A stretch of 64,000 nucleotides of DNA. It comes from Nitrospiraceae bacterium (GTDB taxonomy: Bacteria > Nitrospirota > Nitrospiria > Nitrospirales > Nitrospiraceae). The stretch is from assembly GCA_019637075.1 (NCBI GenBank), contig JAHBWI010000002.1, positions 744,001 through 808,000 on the forward strand. Reading direction: 5' to 3'. The notes beneath the pieces were generated by a model that saw only the letters and a program-made list of their open reading frames with translations, had not been told where the DNA came from and ran no database searches. This document shows, piece after piece, positions 17,620-26,857 of this stretch (position 1 is its first letter; every line of letters begins with the position of its first letter). The position numbers and the translations under genes were made by a program.

Positions 17620-17847
17620 ATGTCGGCCTCCCTCCTTGTATTTCCCGCACCCTTACCGCGGGAGTGGTTAAGAAACTTGGTCGTGTGACCGGCCTCCGTC
17701 AGGAAGGATCCCGGCTGCTCCGGCCTCTCTTGACTTTCCCCCACGAAATACAACTCAAGGAAAGTAAGAGCTGGTGAAGGATTCCCTCTTGCGAGAGAGC
17801 AGGTCATTCGGAGGCCGGTCCTAATCACCCGCACCTTCACCAGCGGT
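17620..17847 (-). promoter_or_regulatory. Structured 5' leader of the multicopper oxidase mRNA
   Basis: If transcription starts near 17847, the leader is about 228 bases. Arm P1 CTGGTGAAGG (17843-17834) pairs perfectly with CCTTCACCAG (17780-17771). Inside that loop, GACCGGCCTCCG (17820-17809) pairs over 12 bp with CGGAGGCCGGTC (17698-17687), which lies outside P1, giving a pseudoknot-type layout. The same inner segment can alternatively pair over 8 bp with GAGGCCGG near 17730. A 63-codon frame (ATG 17808, TGA overlapping the oxidase ATG) also crosses the leader but has no Shine-Dalgarno site. It fits no riboswitch class I recognise. Confidence 0.55.
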
Positions 17848-17858
17848 CTCTTCCTACC

Positions 17859-17873
17859 GCAACAGCTGTGCCC
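17859..17873 (-). promoter_or_regulatory. Sigma-54 type promoter for the multicopper oxidase
   Basis: Minus-strand GGGCACAGCTGTTGC matches TGGCAC-N5-TTGC except for the first base, with GG and GC doublets at exact spacing. It faces the oxidase gene. A sigma-54 activator gene lies immediately upstream, and a palindrome sits about 160 bases upstream. Confidence 0.6.
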
Positions 17874-18029
17874 GAATGTAGCATAAAATATAAATAGAAA
17901 TTTTTTGTCGTAGTTTCCAACACTTGAATGTGCAGATGAATCACGAGTTGGGAAAACCCTACGCCGCACAAATCCACAGCACTAGACACTCTTAGAGATA
18001 TCGTATTAGGCACAACGAAATATCAACGA

Positions 18030-18061
18030 GTTACACCGTCTAAACACTTAGACAGTGTAAC
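18030..18061. promoter_or_regulatory. Palindromic candidate enhancer site upstream of the oxidase promoter
   Basis: Arms GTTACACCGTCTAA (18030-18043) and TTAGACAGTGTAAC (18048-18061) are inverted copies with one mismatch, separated by ACAC. The distance to the sigma-54 element (about 160 bases) is typical of activator sites. A weaker related sequence, ctagacactcttaga, lies near 17981-17995. The rest of 17874-18159 holds nothing else recognisable. Confidence 0.55.
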
Positions 18062-18159
18062 GCATAATTTGGGGATGTATGCTACATGGCACAGGGCATT
18101 ACCGCACAAGGAATGTCGGATAAATACTTACAGGAGGACGACTGCGAGAAAGGACAAAG

Positions 18160-19551
18160 CTACTGAATATCGTATTCGCGGAGCTTGTTATAGAGACTGG
18201 CGCGACTGATTTTGAGCAAGCGCGCTGCCTTCATGCGATTGCCAGCGGCTTGCTGCAATGCTTGCAAAATTCTCGTTCGCTCAACCTGCCGGACTGCCCC
18301 ACGGGAAGCTGCGCGAAGGTCCACACCCTCGGTCGTACTCTTGCCCAAAAGATCCCTGCAGGGCAGATCCGTCCCTGTAGTCGTGACGACGGCACGTTCG
18401 ATGTAGTGCTGCAACTCCCGCACATTGCCGGGCCAGGCAGCGCTCGTCAAGGCGCGCATGGCGTCATCACCCACGTCCCGAGCCGGCTGGCGATGCCGCG
18501 CACAAGAATCCGCCACAAATCGCCTCACAAGCAATGGGATATCACTGCGCCGGTCGCGCAACGGCGGCAAATGAAGCGGCAGCACCGCAAGGCGATAGTA
18601 GAGGTCCTGCCGAAAGGCCTTCATCTTGACTAGCTCGGCCAGATCCTTGTTGCTGGCCGAAATAACGCGCACGTCGATCTTGATGGATTGCGTGCCACCG
18701 ACCCGCTTGATCTCGCCTTCCTGGAGCACACGAAGCAATTTGGCCTGGAACGTCGGAGTCGTGTCCGCGATCTCATCCAGGAACACCGTGCCGCCGTCGG
18801 CTTCCTCGAACAGCCCTCGCTTGGCACTGCTGGCTCCTGTAAATGCGCCTTTGACGTGGCCGAACAATTCGCTTTCCAGCAGTGTCTCGGGAAGGGAGCC
18901 GCAATCCACGACCACGAAGGGTTTATCCCGCCGGTAGCTTGTCTTATGGATGGTTCTGGCGACGAGCTCCTTACCGGTTCCGCTTTCACCCTGAATCAGA
19001 ACAGTGGCCGAGCTGTCTGACACTAACGTGATCATATCGAACAACTGCCGCATGCCCGGGCTGCTACCGATCAACTCCCCAAGGCCCTCAGAACGTCGCT
19101 CGGGGCGCCTGGTTCCCTCCATCGGCTCAGGAATGGGCAAGGAAGTAACGGTACCACTCGGCGGCTGCCGAAATAAAACCAGCACCATCCCGACTTCGCC
19201 GTTGCTCGACGTCAAAGGTAACGCCTGGTACATGCCGCAAGGGGTAGCTGCCGCAGCAACCGATTTCGCTGCCTCCTGGGAGTCAAACACCGAGGTCGCC
19301 GGGCAGGCACTGCAGTGGTCTTGGAGTTGGACGAAGGCTTCGTAACACTTGGCAGGGCGTTCGCCTGATTCGCCGGGATTGGTCCGACCCCAGGCCGCTT
19401 CATTAGCATAGATCACGTTGAACTCGCGATCCATCACGGCGACCTGATCCTTCATACCTCCGGCGAGTTGCATGAGGGCATCGACACGGGCAGCCAAAAT
19501 CGGATCACTAAACGCACTTTTGCCGCTATGCTCCGGCCGGGCATCGGTCAT
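18160..19551 (-). CDS. Sigma-54 enhancer-binding protein with Cys-bearing PAS domain
   Basis: A 463-residue transcription activator that hydrolyses ATP to open sigma-54 promoters. The N-terminal PAS domain (about residues 22-130) carries Cys69, Cys80, Cys83 and Cys105 (KCYEAF, DHCSACP), suggesting a metal, cluster or redox sensor rather than a phosphorylated receiver. The AAA+ domain has GESGTGKE (188-195), a perfect GAFTGA (235-240) and VFLDE (256-260). A Fis-type helix-turn-helix ends the protein (AARLLKISRASLYNKLREY). AAGGA precedes the ATG. It lies upstream of the oxidase leader on the same strand, about 540 bases from the oxidase start, and is the best candidate for its activator. The receiver gene upstream probably shares its transcript. 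Confidence 0.92.
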   Translation of the reverse strand: MTDARPEHSGKSAFSDPILAARVDALMQLAGGMKDQVAVMDREFNVIYANEAAWGRTNPGESGERPAKCYEAFVQLQDHCSACPATSVFDSQEAAKSVAAAATPCGMYQALPLTSSNGEVGMVLVLFRQPPSGTVTSLPIPEPMEGTRRPERRSEGLGELIGSSPGMRQLFDMITLVSDSSATVLIQGESGTGKELVARTIHKTSYRRDKPFVVVDCGSLPETLLESELFGHVKGAFTGASSAKRGLFEEADGGTVFLDEIADTTPTFQAKLLRVLQEGEIKRVGGTQSIKIDVRVISASNKDLAELVKMKAFRQDLYYRLAVLPLHLPPLRDRRSDIPLLVRRFVADSCARHRQPARDVGDDAMRALTSAAWPGNVRELQHYIERAVVTTTGTDLPCRDLLGKSTTEGVDLRAASRGAVRQVERTRILQALQQAAGNRMKAARLLKISRASLYNKLREYDIQ

Positions 19552-19641
19552 CGAGTCTCATTCCTTGTGGTTCGAGGAGTTCGCTCCGATTCAGAGGGCC
19601 CTATTGTGCCCCGAATCGACCCCACAACTCAACCCGCCCGA

Positions 19642-20067
19642 TCAGGGGGCGACTCCCGGTCTCCTCGCTTCCGGACTTCCGCTCAAATCCCCCCTTTGCT
19701 CCCCGGTTCCATTCGGCTGCCGATCAAGCAGCTGCCGCACCAGCAATTTGAGTTCCGCCAGCCTCACCGGCTTGTCCACATAGGCACTCGCCCCGCTCCT
19801 CAGTGCCTCGGCTTTGGTGTGGGGCTCGCCGAAAGCCGTCATGACGATTATCGGGCAATCCGGGGCAAAAGTCCGTAGCCGGTGGATATAGTCAAATCCC
19901 CCCGCCGGCATCTTGAGGTCGGTCACGATGAGGTCAGGCACCGTCGTCAATATCGATTCGAGCCCTTCGTGACCATTTGCCGCTTCCCGTAACTGGTAAC
20001 CGTCCCCCCACAGTTCGTCGCAGAGCAAACTGCGCATAGCTTCGTCATCTTCCACAATCAGCACCAC
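19642..20067 (-). CDS. Response regulator receiver protein (single domain)
   Basis: A 141-residue protein with one CheY-like receiver: acidic pocket VEDDEA (residues 5-10), phospho-acceptor Asp50 in IVTDLKM, conserved Thr in VMTAFG and Lys in YVDKPV. There is no output domain; a short polar tail of about 20 residues follows. I take GTG 20067 as the start because GGGAGG lies 9 bases upstream; the longer frame adds 37 poorly plausible residues. It precedes the PAS activator by 90 bases on the same strand. It may shuttle phosphate, for example from the nearby histidine kinase, or act by protein contact. Confidence 0.85.
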   Translation of the reverse strand: MVLIVEDDEAMRSLLCDELWGDGYQLREAANGHEGLESILTTVPDLIVTDLKMPAGGFDYIHRLRTFAPDCPIIVMTAFGEPHTKAEALRSGASAYVDKPVRLAELKLLVRQLLDRQPNGTGEQRGDLSGSPEARRPGVAP

Positions 20068-20130
20068 AGCCGTTCGCCTCCCTTCCACAATGAGCTCCCT
20101 TTGCTGACGGCCTCTGGGGAAAGTGCGTTC

Positions 20131-20145
20131 GCAAGGGATATGCCA
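20131..20145 (-). promoter_or_regulatory. Sigma-54 type promoter for the receiver/activator genes
   Basis: Minus-strand TGGCATATCCCTTGC matches the consensus TGGCAC-N5-TTGC with one change (T for C) and exact spacing. It sits about 64 bases before the GTG of the receiver gene. This makes the activator operon itself a candidate sigma-54 target. Confidence 0.6.
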
Positions 20146-20448
20146 TTGATAGATCTCATGGTGCCCAAATAAATCCATGATTTTTCAGGAATACTGAGGG
20201 CGAGGCTGGCTGTAGGATTTTCCCTAGCTGGCGACAAAGACCCCAATGGAGACGCCGCGCTGTTGCGGGCCGCCACAGTGAGTCGGAAGGGCTGATGGCT
20301 TATCGCATACGGCAGATGCCAAGAGCTACCGGCAGAATAGGAAACGGCTTATAGAGGGCATAAGCGGCAAACTTTCAAGATCGATCGGTACCTAGGCTTC
20401 GATCATTCGTTCGCGCTGCAAGCCATCGGCTGTCGGGTTTGCCAGAGG
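20146..20448. other. Intergenic region with a repeat copy
   Basis: Between the kinase end and the receiver promoter. It holds a diverged copy of the dispersed repeat (gctgatggcttatcgcatacg at 20291-20311). No gene is seen. Confidence 0.5.
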
Positions 20449-23400
20449 CTATAGGCCCTTATGTATCGGCAGGCTGATCGTGAACGTCGTGCCCCGGTTC
20501 GGCTCGCTCTCGACCACAATGGTACCTTGATGCTCCTCGATAATCCCCTTCACCACTGTAAGCCCCAAGCCGGTCCCCTTCCCGAATTCCTTGGTGGTAA
20601 AGAATGGGTCGAAGATCTTCGCAATGACGTCCTTCGGAATGCCGTGACCGGTATCGGATACCGTCAGCAACACTCGACCGCTCGCGGGCGTAAGCCCGAT
20701 GCGCAGGGTGCCTCCGTCCGGCATTGCATGGATGGCATTCATCACTAGATTAATCAACACCTGGCTCATCTGGTCGGGATCGGCATGCACGGGCGGGCAG
20801 GAATCCGGAAACGAGACCTCAAGCCGTACTTGCGCCCGGGCCAAACGTTCTTCAAAGATTTCGAGGTTGTCTTCGATGGTTCCCTTCAGGTCGAGAGATC
20901 GGCGCTCCGGCGTGCGGCGCCTGGCAAACGACAATAACTGGTTCATCACTCTGGTAATCCGCTCGACCTGCCCCACGATCGTCTGCAATCCGCGCTTGAT
21001 CGGTTCTTCCTTGACCCGCTGCATCAAGTACTCGGCTCGGCCGAGAATTACATTCATTGGCGTCCCAATCTCATGGGCCATACCTGAGGCTAACGTGCCC
21101 AATTCGGCGATGCGCTCGGTCCGTCGAAGTTGCTCTTCGAGGTTCCGTTGATCGGTTACGTCGACACAAGCCCCGATCGCGTGCAGCGGCCGGTCCTCGG
21201 CATCGACCGCCACTTGGCCGCGATTGCGGAACCATCGGATCTCGCCGTCCCCTCGAATGATGCGATGGGTCACGTCGTAGATGCGCGTCACCTCGATCGC
21301 CTCGGCCCAGGCCTGCGCGCAGGCCGCCCGATCCTCGGGATGGATTCGCCCTATGAAATCCTCCAACGGCTGAGAACTTTCCACTGGCAGCAGCCCCAAC
21401 ATTCTATTCAGGCCCGAGTCGCGGGTATCCATTTTGGTCTTCAGATCGACCATCCACGTGCCGACATTGGCCGCAGCGATGGCGGATTGCAGGCGGGCCG
21501 CACTGGTTCGCAAGGCTTCCTCAGTCTTCTTCCGCTCCGTGATATCGCGCACGATCGCCGCCACTCCCGCCGGCCTTCCATCCTCGCCCTTGACGGCAAA
21601 CACCGTCAAACTCACCGGAATGCGCGAGCCGTCCCTCTGGACATACACTTTTTCGTATTCCCTCGGCTCTCCGGTCTTCAGAACGCCCGCGATCACTTCC
21701 GCCTGAATCTCCCGATACTCCGGCGGAGTCAGATCGCGGTACGTGCGGGTCAAGAGTTCCTGCTTTGAATAGCCGGTCAGGCGGGCAAAGGCATCGTTTG
21801 CCAGCACGAAGGTGCCGTCGAGAGAGGCATACCCGATCGCATCTTTCGACGCCTCAAAGATATCTTCGAATCGCTCCTCCGCTCCCCTCAGTGCCTGCTC
21901 GGCCGTTCGTTTTTCCGTCACGTCCGCAGCAACCCCATCGATTCGGAGCGCCTGCCCCTGCTCGTCTCGAATGATTCGGCCGCGGTCCCTGATCCATCGG
22001 ATGCCGCCATCCGGCCGAACGATGCGATATTGCACGTCAAAAGCACGGCCTTCTGCCGTGTCCCGTATCGCTGCCTCCGCGATCAACCGATCGGCAGGAT
22101 GAATCATGTCGATCCACAGGGATGGATGGACGATAAAGTCGGCCGAGGCGACGCCGTATATCTTCATCACGGCAGGGCTCACGTACAGCACTTCCGAGAA
22201 ATCCAGCGAGCTCGACCAGACGACTTCCTCCATTGAGTTGAGGATATTCTGGAGTCGCTCCTCGCTTAGGGAGAGCGCCGATTCGACGTCCTTCCGCGTC
22301 GTGATATCCCGCGTGACTCCGAGCACGCCGGTGATCGCCCCCCGTACATCACGCAGCGGCACCAGGTGAGTTTCAAGCCAGCGGCGGGCCCCTTTCAACC
22401 CGACCATTTGAAACTCAAGCACGCCGGTCTCTCCGCGAGCCGCTCGCCCGGTCAACTCGGCGAAGGCAGACCGAAACGCCGGCGTGACCAACTGGCAGAC
22501 GTCCTTTCCCACGATTTCCTCGGTGGTCCCCGCCTCTACCATGGCCAACCCGGCCAGATTCATCGACCGCACCGTCCCGTCGAGATTCAAGACCTTCACG
22601 CACTCCGGCTCCGTCTCGATGATCGTCCGCAGAAGCGATTCACGCTCTTCCAAGTCCCGTTGAAGCCGCTTCCGCTCCGTGATGTCGACGATGGCCGCCA
22701 ACACCCGCAGACCGTCCTTCGTCCGAATCGGATTCAACCCGATCTCGATCGGAAACACCGTGCCGTCACGGCAAAGTCCATTCAGTTCGCGTCCGCCCCC
22801 CATCTGTCTGGCTTGAGGCTCGGCCATGAATCGCGCTCGAAGCGCCCCATGACTGTCCTTGGCGACGTCGGGCACGAGGATTTCCACCGAGCGGCCGATC
22901 AGTTCATCACGGGTATAGCCGAACAATCTTTCGACCTGCGCGTTGACGAGTTGGATCGTCCCTTCTTCGTCGATCAACACCATGCCGCTTGGCGCCGCTT
23001 CGACCGCGACCCGAAACTGCTCGGTCAGGCGGTTGCGCTCGGTAACGTCGCGGGTGACCTTCGCAAACCCGGTCAGATGTCCCTGCGCATCGCGTAGCGC
23101 CGTGAGCGCAACGTCGGCAAAGAACTGCGTCCCATCCTTCCGAACCCGCCATCCCTCATCGACCACATGCCCGTCTTCCTTCGCCCGTTGAAGCAACAGG
23201 TCCGGATGCCCGACCGCTCGGTCCTCGGCACGATAAAACCTGGAAAAGTGGCGGCCGATGATTTCCTCCGCCTCATACCCCTTAAGCCGCTTGGCACCTT
23301 CATTCCAGGTGACGACCACCCCCTCGGGATTCAACAAGAAAATCGCGTAGTCGCGCACTCGATCAACCAGTTGCCGGTAGACCTCGTCGCGAGCTTCCGG

Positions 23401-23742
23401 CCGCGGCTCGACTTGCTGCCGCGATCGGTCGTGTCCTCTCAGCAACCACACGAGCCCCCATATCACGAGGATGCCAAGCCCGCGGTTCCACAGCGTCAAG
23501 CGGAATGCAGGTTCGCCGGCGGACAGGTAGCCTCCCAGGGCGATCAAGACCGTCAGGCCGGCCGCAAACTCATAGGGTGAACGGCGTGGAACCGAGCGCA
23601 GGGCAACAACGAGCGGGAGAAGATACAGCAGCCAGGCCGCCCAGCCAGGCGGTGCAGACACGTCGATGATGAAGATGGAGCAGGTCAGCAGAAGGAGAGC
23701 GCTGACCGAGAAGGCGATCGGGGTATTGGAGCGCAACGTCAC
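20449..23742 (-). CDS. Membrane-anchored multi-PAS sensor histidine kinase
   Basis: A 1097-residue kinase. The N-terminus has about four hydrophobic helices (residues 8-105). At least six PAS-type sensor units follow in series between about 125 and 860; recognisable starts include [58 protein letters not shown] and [15 protein letters not shown]. The HisKA dimerisation box is [14 protein letters not shown] (phospho-acceptor His). The ATPase domain shows [34 protein letters not shown]. No receiver is fused. The GTG start at 23742 lies 33 bases after the NtrC-type gene, so the two are a likely operon and cognate pair. The signal is unknown; stacked PAS domains suggest redox or small-molecule input. 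Confidence 0.93.
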   Translation of the reverse strand: MTLRSNTPIAFSVSALLLLTCSIFIIDVSAPPGWAAWLLYLLPLVVALRSVPRRSPYEFAAGLTVLIALGGYLSAGEPAFRLTLWNRGLGILVIWGLVWLLRGHDRSRQQVEPRPEARDEVYRQLVDRVRDYAIFLLNPEGVVVTWNEGAKRLKGYEAEEIIGRHFSRFYRAEDRAVGHPDLLLQRAKEDGHVVDEGWRVRKDGTQFFADVALTALRDAQGHLTGFAKVTRDVTERNRLTEQFRVAVEAAPSGMVLIDEEGTIQLVNAQVERLFGYTRDELIGRSVEILVPDVAKDSHGALRARFMAEPQARQMGGGRELNGLCRDGTVFPIEIGLNPIRTKDGLRVLAAIVDITERKRLQRDLEERESLLRTIIETEPECVKVLNLDGTVRSMNLAGLAMVEAGTTEEIVGKDVCQLVTPAFRSAFAELTGRAARGETGVLEFQMVGLKGARRWLETHLVPLRDVRGAITGVLGVTRDITTRKDVESALSLSEERLQNILNSMEEVVWSSSLDFSEVLYVSPAVMKIYGVASADFIVHPSLWIDMIHPADRLIAEAAIRDTAEGRAFDVQYRIVRPDGGIRWIRDRGRIIRDEQGQALRIDGVAADVTEKRTAEQALRGAEERFEDIFEASKDAIGYASLDGTFVLANDAFARLTGYSKQELLTRTYRDLTPPEYREIQAEVIAGVLKTGEPREYEKVYVQRDGSRIPVSLTVFAVKGEDGRPAGVAAIVRDITERKKTEEALRTSAARLQSAIAAANVGTWMVDLKTKMDTRDSGLNRMLGLLPVESSQPLEDFIGRIHPEDRAACAQAWAEAIEVTRIYDVTHRIIRGDGEIRWFRNRGQVAVDAEDRPLHAIGACVDVTDQRNLEEQLRRTERIAELGTLASGMAHEIGTPMNVILGRAEYLMQRVKEEPIKRGLQTIVGQVERITRVMNQLLSFARRRTPERRSLDLKGTIEDNLEIFEERLARAQVRLEVSFPDSCPPVHADPDQMSQVLINLVMNAIHAMPDGGTLRIGLTPASGRVLLTVSDTGHGIPKDVIAKIFDPFFTTKEFGKGTGLGLTVVKGIIEEHQGTIVVESEPNRGTTFTISLPIHKGL

Positions 23743-23775
23743 GGGCTGGTTACATCCGAGAAATCCTTCGTTATG

Positions 23776-25152
23776 TTACTCGTGAGCTTTCTCTTGTTCA
23801 ATCTCCCCCAACTTGCGATAGAGGGTCTTGCGGTCGATGCCGAGCACGTGCGCCGCCTGATACTTGTTGCCTCCGGTTTTCTCGAGAATTTTGAGGATGT
23901 ATTCCTTCTCGACTTCGTGCAACGGCAGAGTCCGTTCGGCCGCTTCGTCCAAGACACGGCGATCGCCCCGCGCCCCCTGGATAGCCGGCGGGAGATCATC
24001 CGCGACGATCTTTTCGCCCCGGCTGAGCGTCACCGCCCGCTCGATGACATTCTCCAATTCCCGCACGTTCCCGGGCCAGGCATAGTCGACCAGCATGGCC
24101 AACGCAGCCTCGCTGACCGCCTTCACCTGCTTTCCACGAACCTCGCCGCACTTCTTCAGGAAAGCCTCGACCAGAAGCGGAATGTCCTCCCGCCGCTCAC
24201 GCAGGGGCGGCAATTTCAGCTCAATGACATTGAGTCGGTAATAGAGATCTTCCCGGAACCGCTTGCTTTTCACTTCCTCGGGCAAATGGAGATTGGTCGC
24301 GGCGATGATTCGCACATCCACGGAGATCGGTTTGTTCGCCCCGACCCGTCGAATCTCCTTTTCTTGAATCGCCCGCAACAATTTGGCCTGGAGCATGAGC
24401 GGGAGCTCGCTGATTTCGTCCAGAAACAGGGTGCCCTTCTGAGCCTCCTCGAACAACCCTCGCTTGTCCATCTTCGCATCGGTGAAGGCGCCCCGCATGT
24501 GCCCGAACAATTCGCTTTCCAACAATTGTTCGGGAATCGCGGCGCAGTTCACCGGCACGAACGGCGCATCCCGCCGGTCGCTGTTGTAATGAATGGCCTT
24601 GGCCACCAGCTCTTTTCCGGTTCCGCTTTCGCCGGTGATCAACACGTTCGTGGGGCCGTCGGAGACGCGTCGAATCAAATCGAACACGTCCTGCATCGGC
24701 TTGCTCTTTCCGATGATCTGATGGAAGCTGTACTCCTTGTGCACTTCCTTCCGCAGCCGGCCCACTTCCCGGCGAAGCGACGCCTCGCGGATGGCGCGTT
24801 CGACCACCCGCACCAGCTCCTCGGTTTTGACCGGCTTCGTCAGGTAATCGCTCGCGCCACGCTTCATGGCATCCACGGCCGTCTCGACCGAACCGAACGC
24901 CGTCATCAGAATGACTCCGATATCGGGATAGGCCCGGCGAATCTCCGTGAGGAGCTCCGTGCCGAGCATGCCCTTCATGCGCAGATCGGTCAGCACCACC
25001 GCAAAATCCTGCTCCGCAAGCTGACGAAGCGCCTCGTCGCCGCTCCCGACCGAGACACACTGGTGCCCTCGATCCTGCAATACATCACAGACGAGGCTCC
25101 GCATCTCTGCGTCGTCGTCAACCACCAAAACTGCGCCCCACTCCTCCGTCAT
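23776..25152 (-). CDS. NtrC-family sigma-54 response regulator with GAFTDA loop
   Basis: A 458-residue regulator with a receiver domain (phospho-acceptor Asp56 in VVLTDLRM, Lys107 in YLTKPV), AAA+ domain (GESGTGKE 174-181, Walker B TLFLDE) and a Fis-type helix-turn-helix (AAHVLGIDRKTLYRKLGEI). The sigma-54 contact loop reads GAFTDA (221-226) instead of the canonical GAFTGA. I start at ATG 25152; a TTG 33 bases earlier would add 11 residues. The histidine kinase follows directly. Divergently, a sigma-54 type promoter faces the MacA-like gene, so the pump is a likely target. Confidence 0.93.
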   Translation of the reverse strand: MTEEWGAVLVVDDDAEMRSLVCDVLQDRGHQCVSVGSGDEALRQLAEQDFAVVLTDLRMKGMLGTELLTEIRRAYPDIGVILMTAFGSVETAVDAMKRGASDYLTKPVKTEELVRVVERAIREASLRREVGRLRKEVHKEYSFHQIIGKSKPMQDVFDLIRRVSDGPTNVLITGESGTGKELVAKAIHYNSDRRDAPFVPVNCAAIPEQLLESELFGHMRGAFTDAKMDKRGLFEEAQKGTLFLDEISELPLMLQAKLLRAIQEKEIRRVGANKPISVDVRIIAATNLHLPEEVKSKRFREDLYYRLNVIELKLPPLRERREDIPLLVEAFLKKCGEVRGKQVKAVSEAALAMLVDYAWPGNVRELENVIERAVTLSRGEKIVADDLPPAIQGARGDRRVLDEAAERTLPLHEVEKEYILKILEKTGGNKYQAAHVLGIDRKTLYRKLGEIEQEKAHE

Positions 25153-25376
25153 GCTTCCATCCTGTGTTTCGATCACGTCGTCCAAGATTCCCCTTACAGG
25201 TGAAACCAGCTGCTCACCCTACCCAGCTTTTCGCGAGGCGGTCAAGGGGCAGGCTGCCGCAGGGGAAACAGCCGGACTGTCGCCAAATGCCCCAGTCGCT
25301 GTCACGGCGTCACCGGCACTTCTTCACGCTCTGCCTCATCATCCTCGCTTCCGCCCATGTTCCTGGTGAACGGGAA

Positions 25377-25391
25377 AGGCACTGCTTTTGC
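25377..25391 (+). promoter_or_regulatory. Sigma-54 type promoter for the MacA/MacB-like genes
   Basis: AGGCACTGCTTTTGC matches TGGCAC-N5-TTGC except for the first base, with exact spacing. It would start transcription near 25403, about 12 bases before the MacA-like ATG. The NtrC-type gene is transcribed away from it. The rest of 25153-25376 shows only a short ggcaggctgcc palindrome (25248-25258). Confidence 0.6.
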
Positions 25392-25414
25392 GTGTATTCA
25401 ATCCACGGTGACTC

Positions 25415-26731
25415 ATGCAACAGGATCAGGCGTCTTCCCAATCTCCGTCTGGCGAATCGTCCGTTTCGACACCGCTCACGCCGGTAGTTCTGCAAACTCA
25501 GGGCCACCAGGCAGTAACCGAGGCCAGGCCCCGGGATGCCCCCCAGGCGACGGCGTCACGGAGCAGGTGGCTCCGCTGGCTTCTCCTCCCGATTCTGCTG
25601 ATCGCGCTCGCCGTCTGGCACTGGTACCAATCCAACCACACCGCCCCGCTCTATAAGAGCCAACCGGTCGACCACGGGCCGATCACGGCCATCGTCACTG
25701 CGACCGGCGCGGTCAACCCGGTCGTATCGGTCCAGGTGGGCAGTCAAGTCTCGGGCAAGATCGCGAAGCTCTATGCAGACTTCAACTCGGTCGTACGAGA
25801 GGGGCAGATCATCGCATCGATCGACCAGAAACCCTTCATCGCCCGTGTGAGTCAGGCGAAGGCCGCGCTCAAGAACGCCCGCGCGACCGTGGCCAAATCC
25901 AACAACATGCTGGCGCTGCGACGGTTGGAACGGGATCGAACGACCGTGTTGCGGCGCCAGCAGTTCGTCGCACAGTCGGACTTGGATCTCGCGATGAGCA
26001 ACTACAACGATGCAGCTGCGCAGGTGGAAGCGGCTCAAGCGCAAGTCGATCAGGCCCAGGCGACGCTGGACTCGGCCGAACTCGACCTCGGCTATACGAC
26101 CATCTACTCTCCGGTCAACGGCACCGTCGTCTCGCGCAACGTCGAAGAAGGGCAGACGGTCGCCGCATCATTCCAAACGCCCACGCTGTTCGTGATTGCG
26201 CAGGATCTCACCCGCATGCAAGTGATCGCCAACGTGAGTGAATCGGACATCGGCGGCGTGGCGGAGGGCAAATCGGCTGATTTTCGCGTCGATGCCTACC
26301 CGCGTGAATTTTTTCACGGCATTGTCACGCAAGTGCGCAATGCTCCGATCAGCATCCAAAACGTCGTGACCTATGACGTCATCATCTCCGTGGACAACCG
26401 TGAATTGAAGTTGAAGCCCGGCATGACGGCCAACGTGACGATCGTGACGGCGCGCAATGAGAACGCATTGCGAGTGCCCACGACCGCGCTCCGCTTTCGG
26501 ATGCCCGGGGCGGCGCTGGACAAAAAACACTCGCAGGTCTGGGTGGTGGACGAACAAGGCCGAGCCACGAGTCGCTCCGTCACGACGGGCATCGCCGACT
26601 CCCTCTCCACGGAGATCGTCCAAGGCGACGTGAAGGAAGGCGACCAGGTCGTGATCGGGTTGATCGAAGCGGACGACCAATCACAGGAAACGTTACCGCC
26701 GGGGTTCCAGATGGGACCCAGAATGAAATAG
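25415..26731 (+). CDS. MacA-like periplasmic adaptor of an efflux system
   Basis: A 438-residue membrane fusion protein. A polar, Pro/Gln-rich N-terminus of about 50 residues precedes one membrane helix (about 53-70). Next come a lipoyl half-motif (SGKIAKLYADFNSVVREGQIIA), an alpha-helical hairpin rich in Ala and Gln (about 130-215), the second lipoyl half (YSPVNGTVVSRNVEEGQTV), and barrel and membrane-proximal domains with KPGMTANVTIVT. This layout matches adaptors of MacB-type ABC pumps. The permease gene lies 126 bases downstream across a repeat region. No ATPase gene is adjacent. Substrate unknown; regulation by sigma-54 is suggested by the upstream element. Confidence 0.9.
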   Translation: MQQDQASSQSPSGESSVSTPLTPVVLQTQGHQAVTEARPRDAPQATASRSRWLRWLLLPILLIALAVWHWYQSNHTAPLYKSQPVDHGPITAIVTATGAVNPVVSVQVGSQVSGKIAKLYADFNSVVREGQIIASIDQKPFIARVSQAKAALKNARATVAKSNNMLALRRLERDRTTVLRRQQFVAQSDLDLAMSNYNDAAAQVEAAQAQVDQAQATLDSAELDLGYTTIYSPVNGTVVSRNVEEGQTVAASFQTPTLFVIAQDLTRMQVIANVSESDIGGVAEGKSADFRVDAYPREFFHGIVTQVRNAPISIQNVVTYDVIISVDNRELKLKPGMTANVTIVTARNENALRVPTTALRFRMPGAALDKKHSQVWVVDEQGRATSRSVTTGIADSLSTEIVQGDVKEGDQVVIGLIEADDQSQETLPPGFQMGPRMK

Positions 26732-26742
26732 GAGCGAGAACC

Positions 26743-26811
26743 AATCGCCGATGGCGTATGGCCTGACGAGGCGTGAGATGTCAGGCGTTAGATGAGTGAC
26801 GCATCGCTTGT
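26743..26811. repeat. Intergenic repeats between the MacA-like and MacB-like genes
   Basis: Holds aatcgccgatggcgtatggcc, a copy of the dispersed cgctgatggcgtatgg repeat, followed by gaggcgtgagatgtcagg and gttagatgagtgacg, related to the 3066-3130 repeats. The spacer replaces the place where an ATPase gene usually lies. Confidence 0.6.
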
Positions 26812-26857
26812 GCCATAAACTATACTCCATTCGCTCTTAGCTCCTGGTGGACCACCC

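Noticed and set aside
17687-17843. Cobalamin riboswitch in the oxidase leader
   Set aside because: A segment near CCTGACGGAGGCC loosely recalls the B12 box, but the conserved core elements are not found in order.
17616-17969. 117-codon minus-strand frame upstream of the oxidase
   Set aside because: Its front half covers the sigma-54 element and palindromic leader arms, and it has no ribosome site. A shorter leader peptide from 17808 cannot be excluded but is unsupported.
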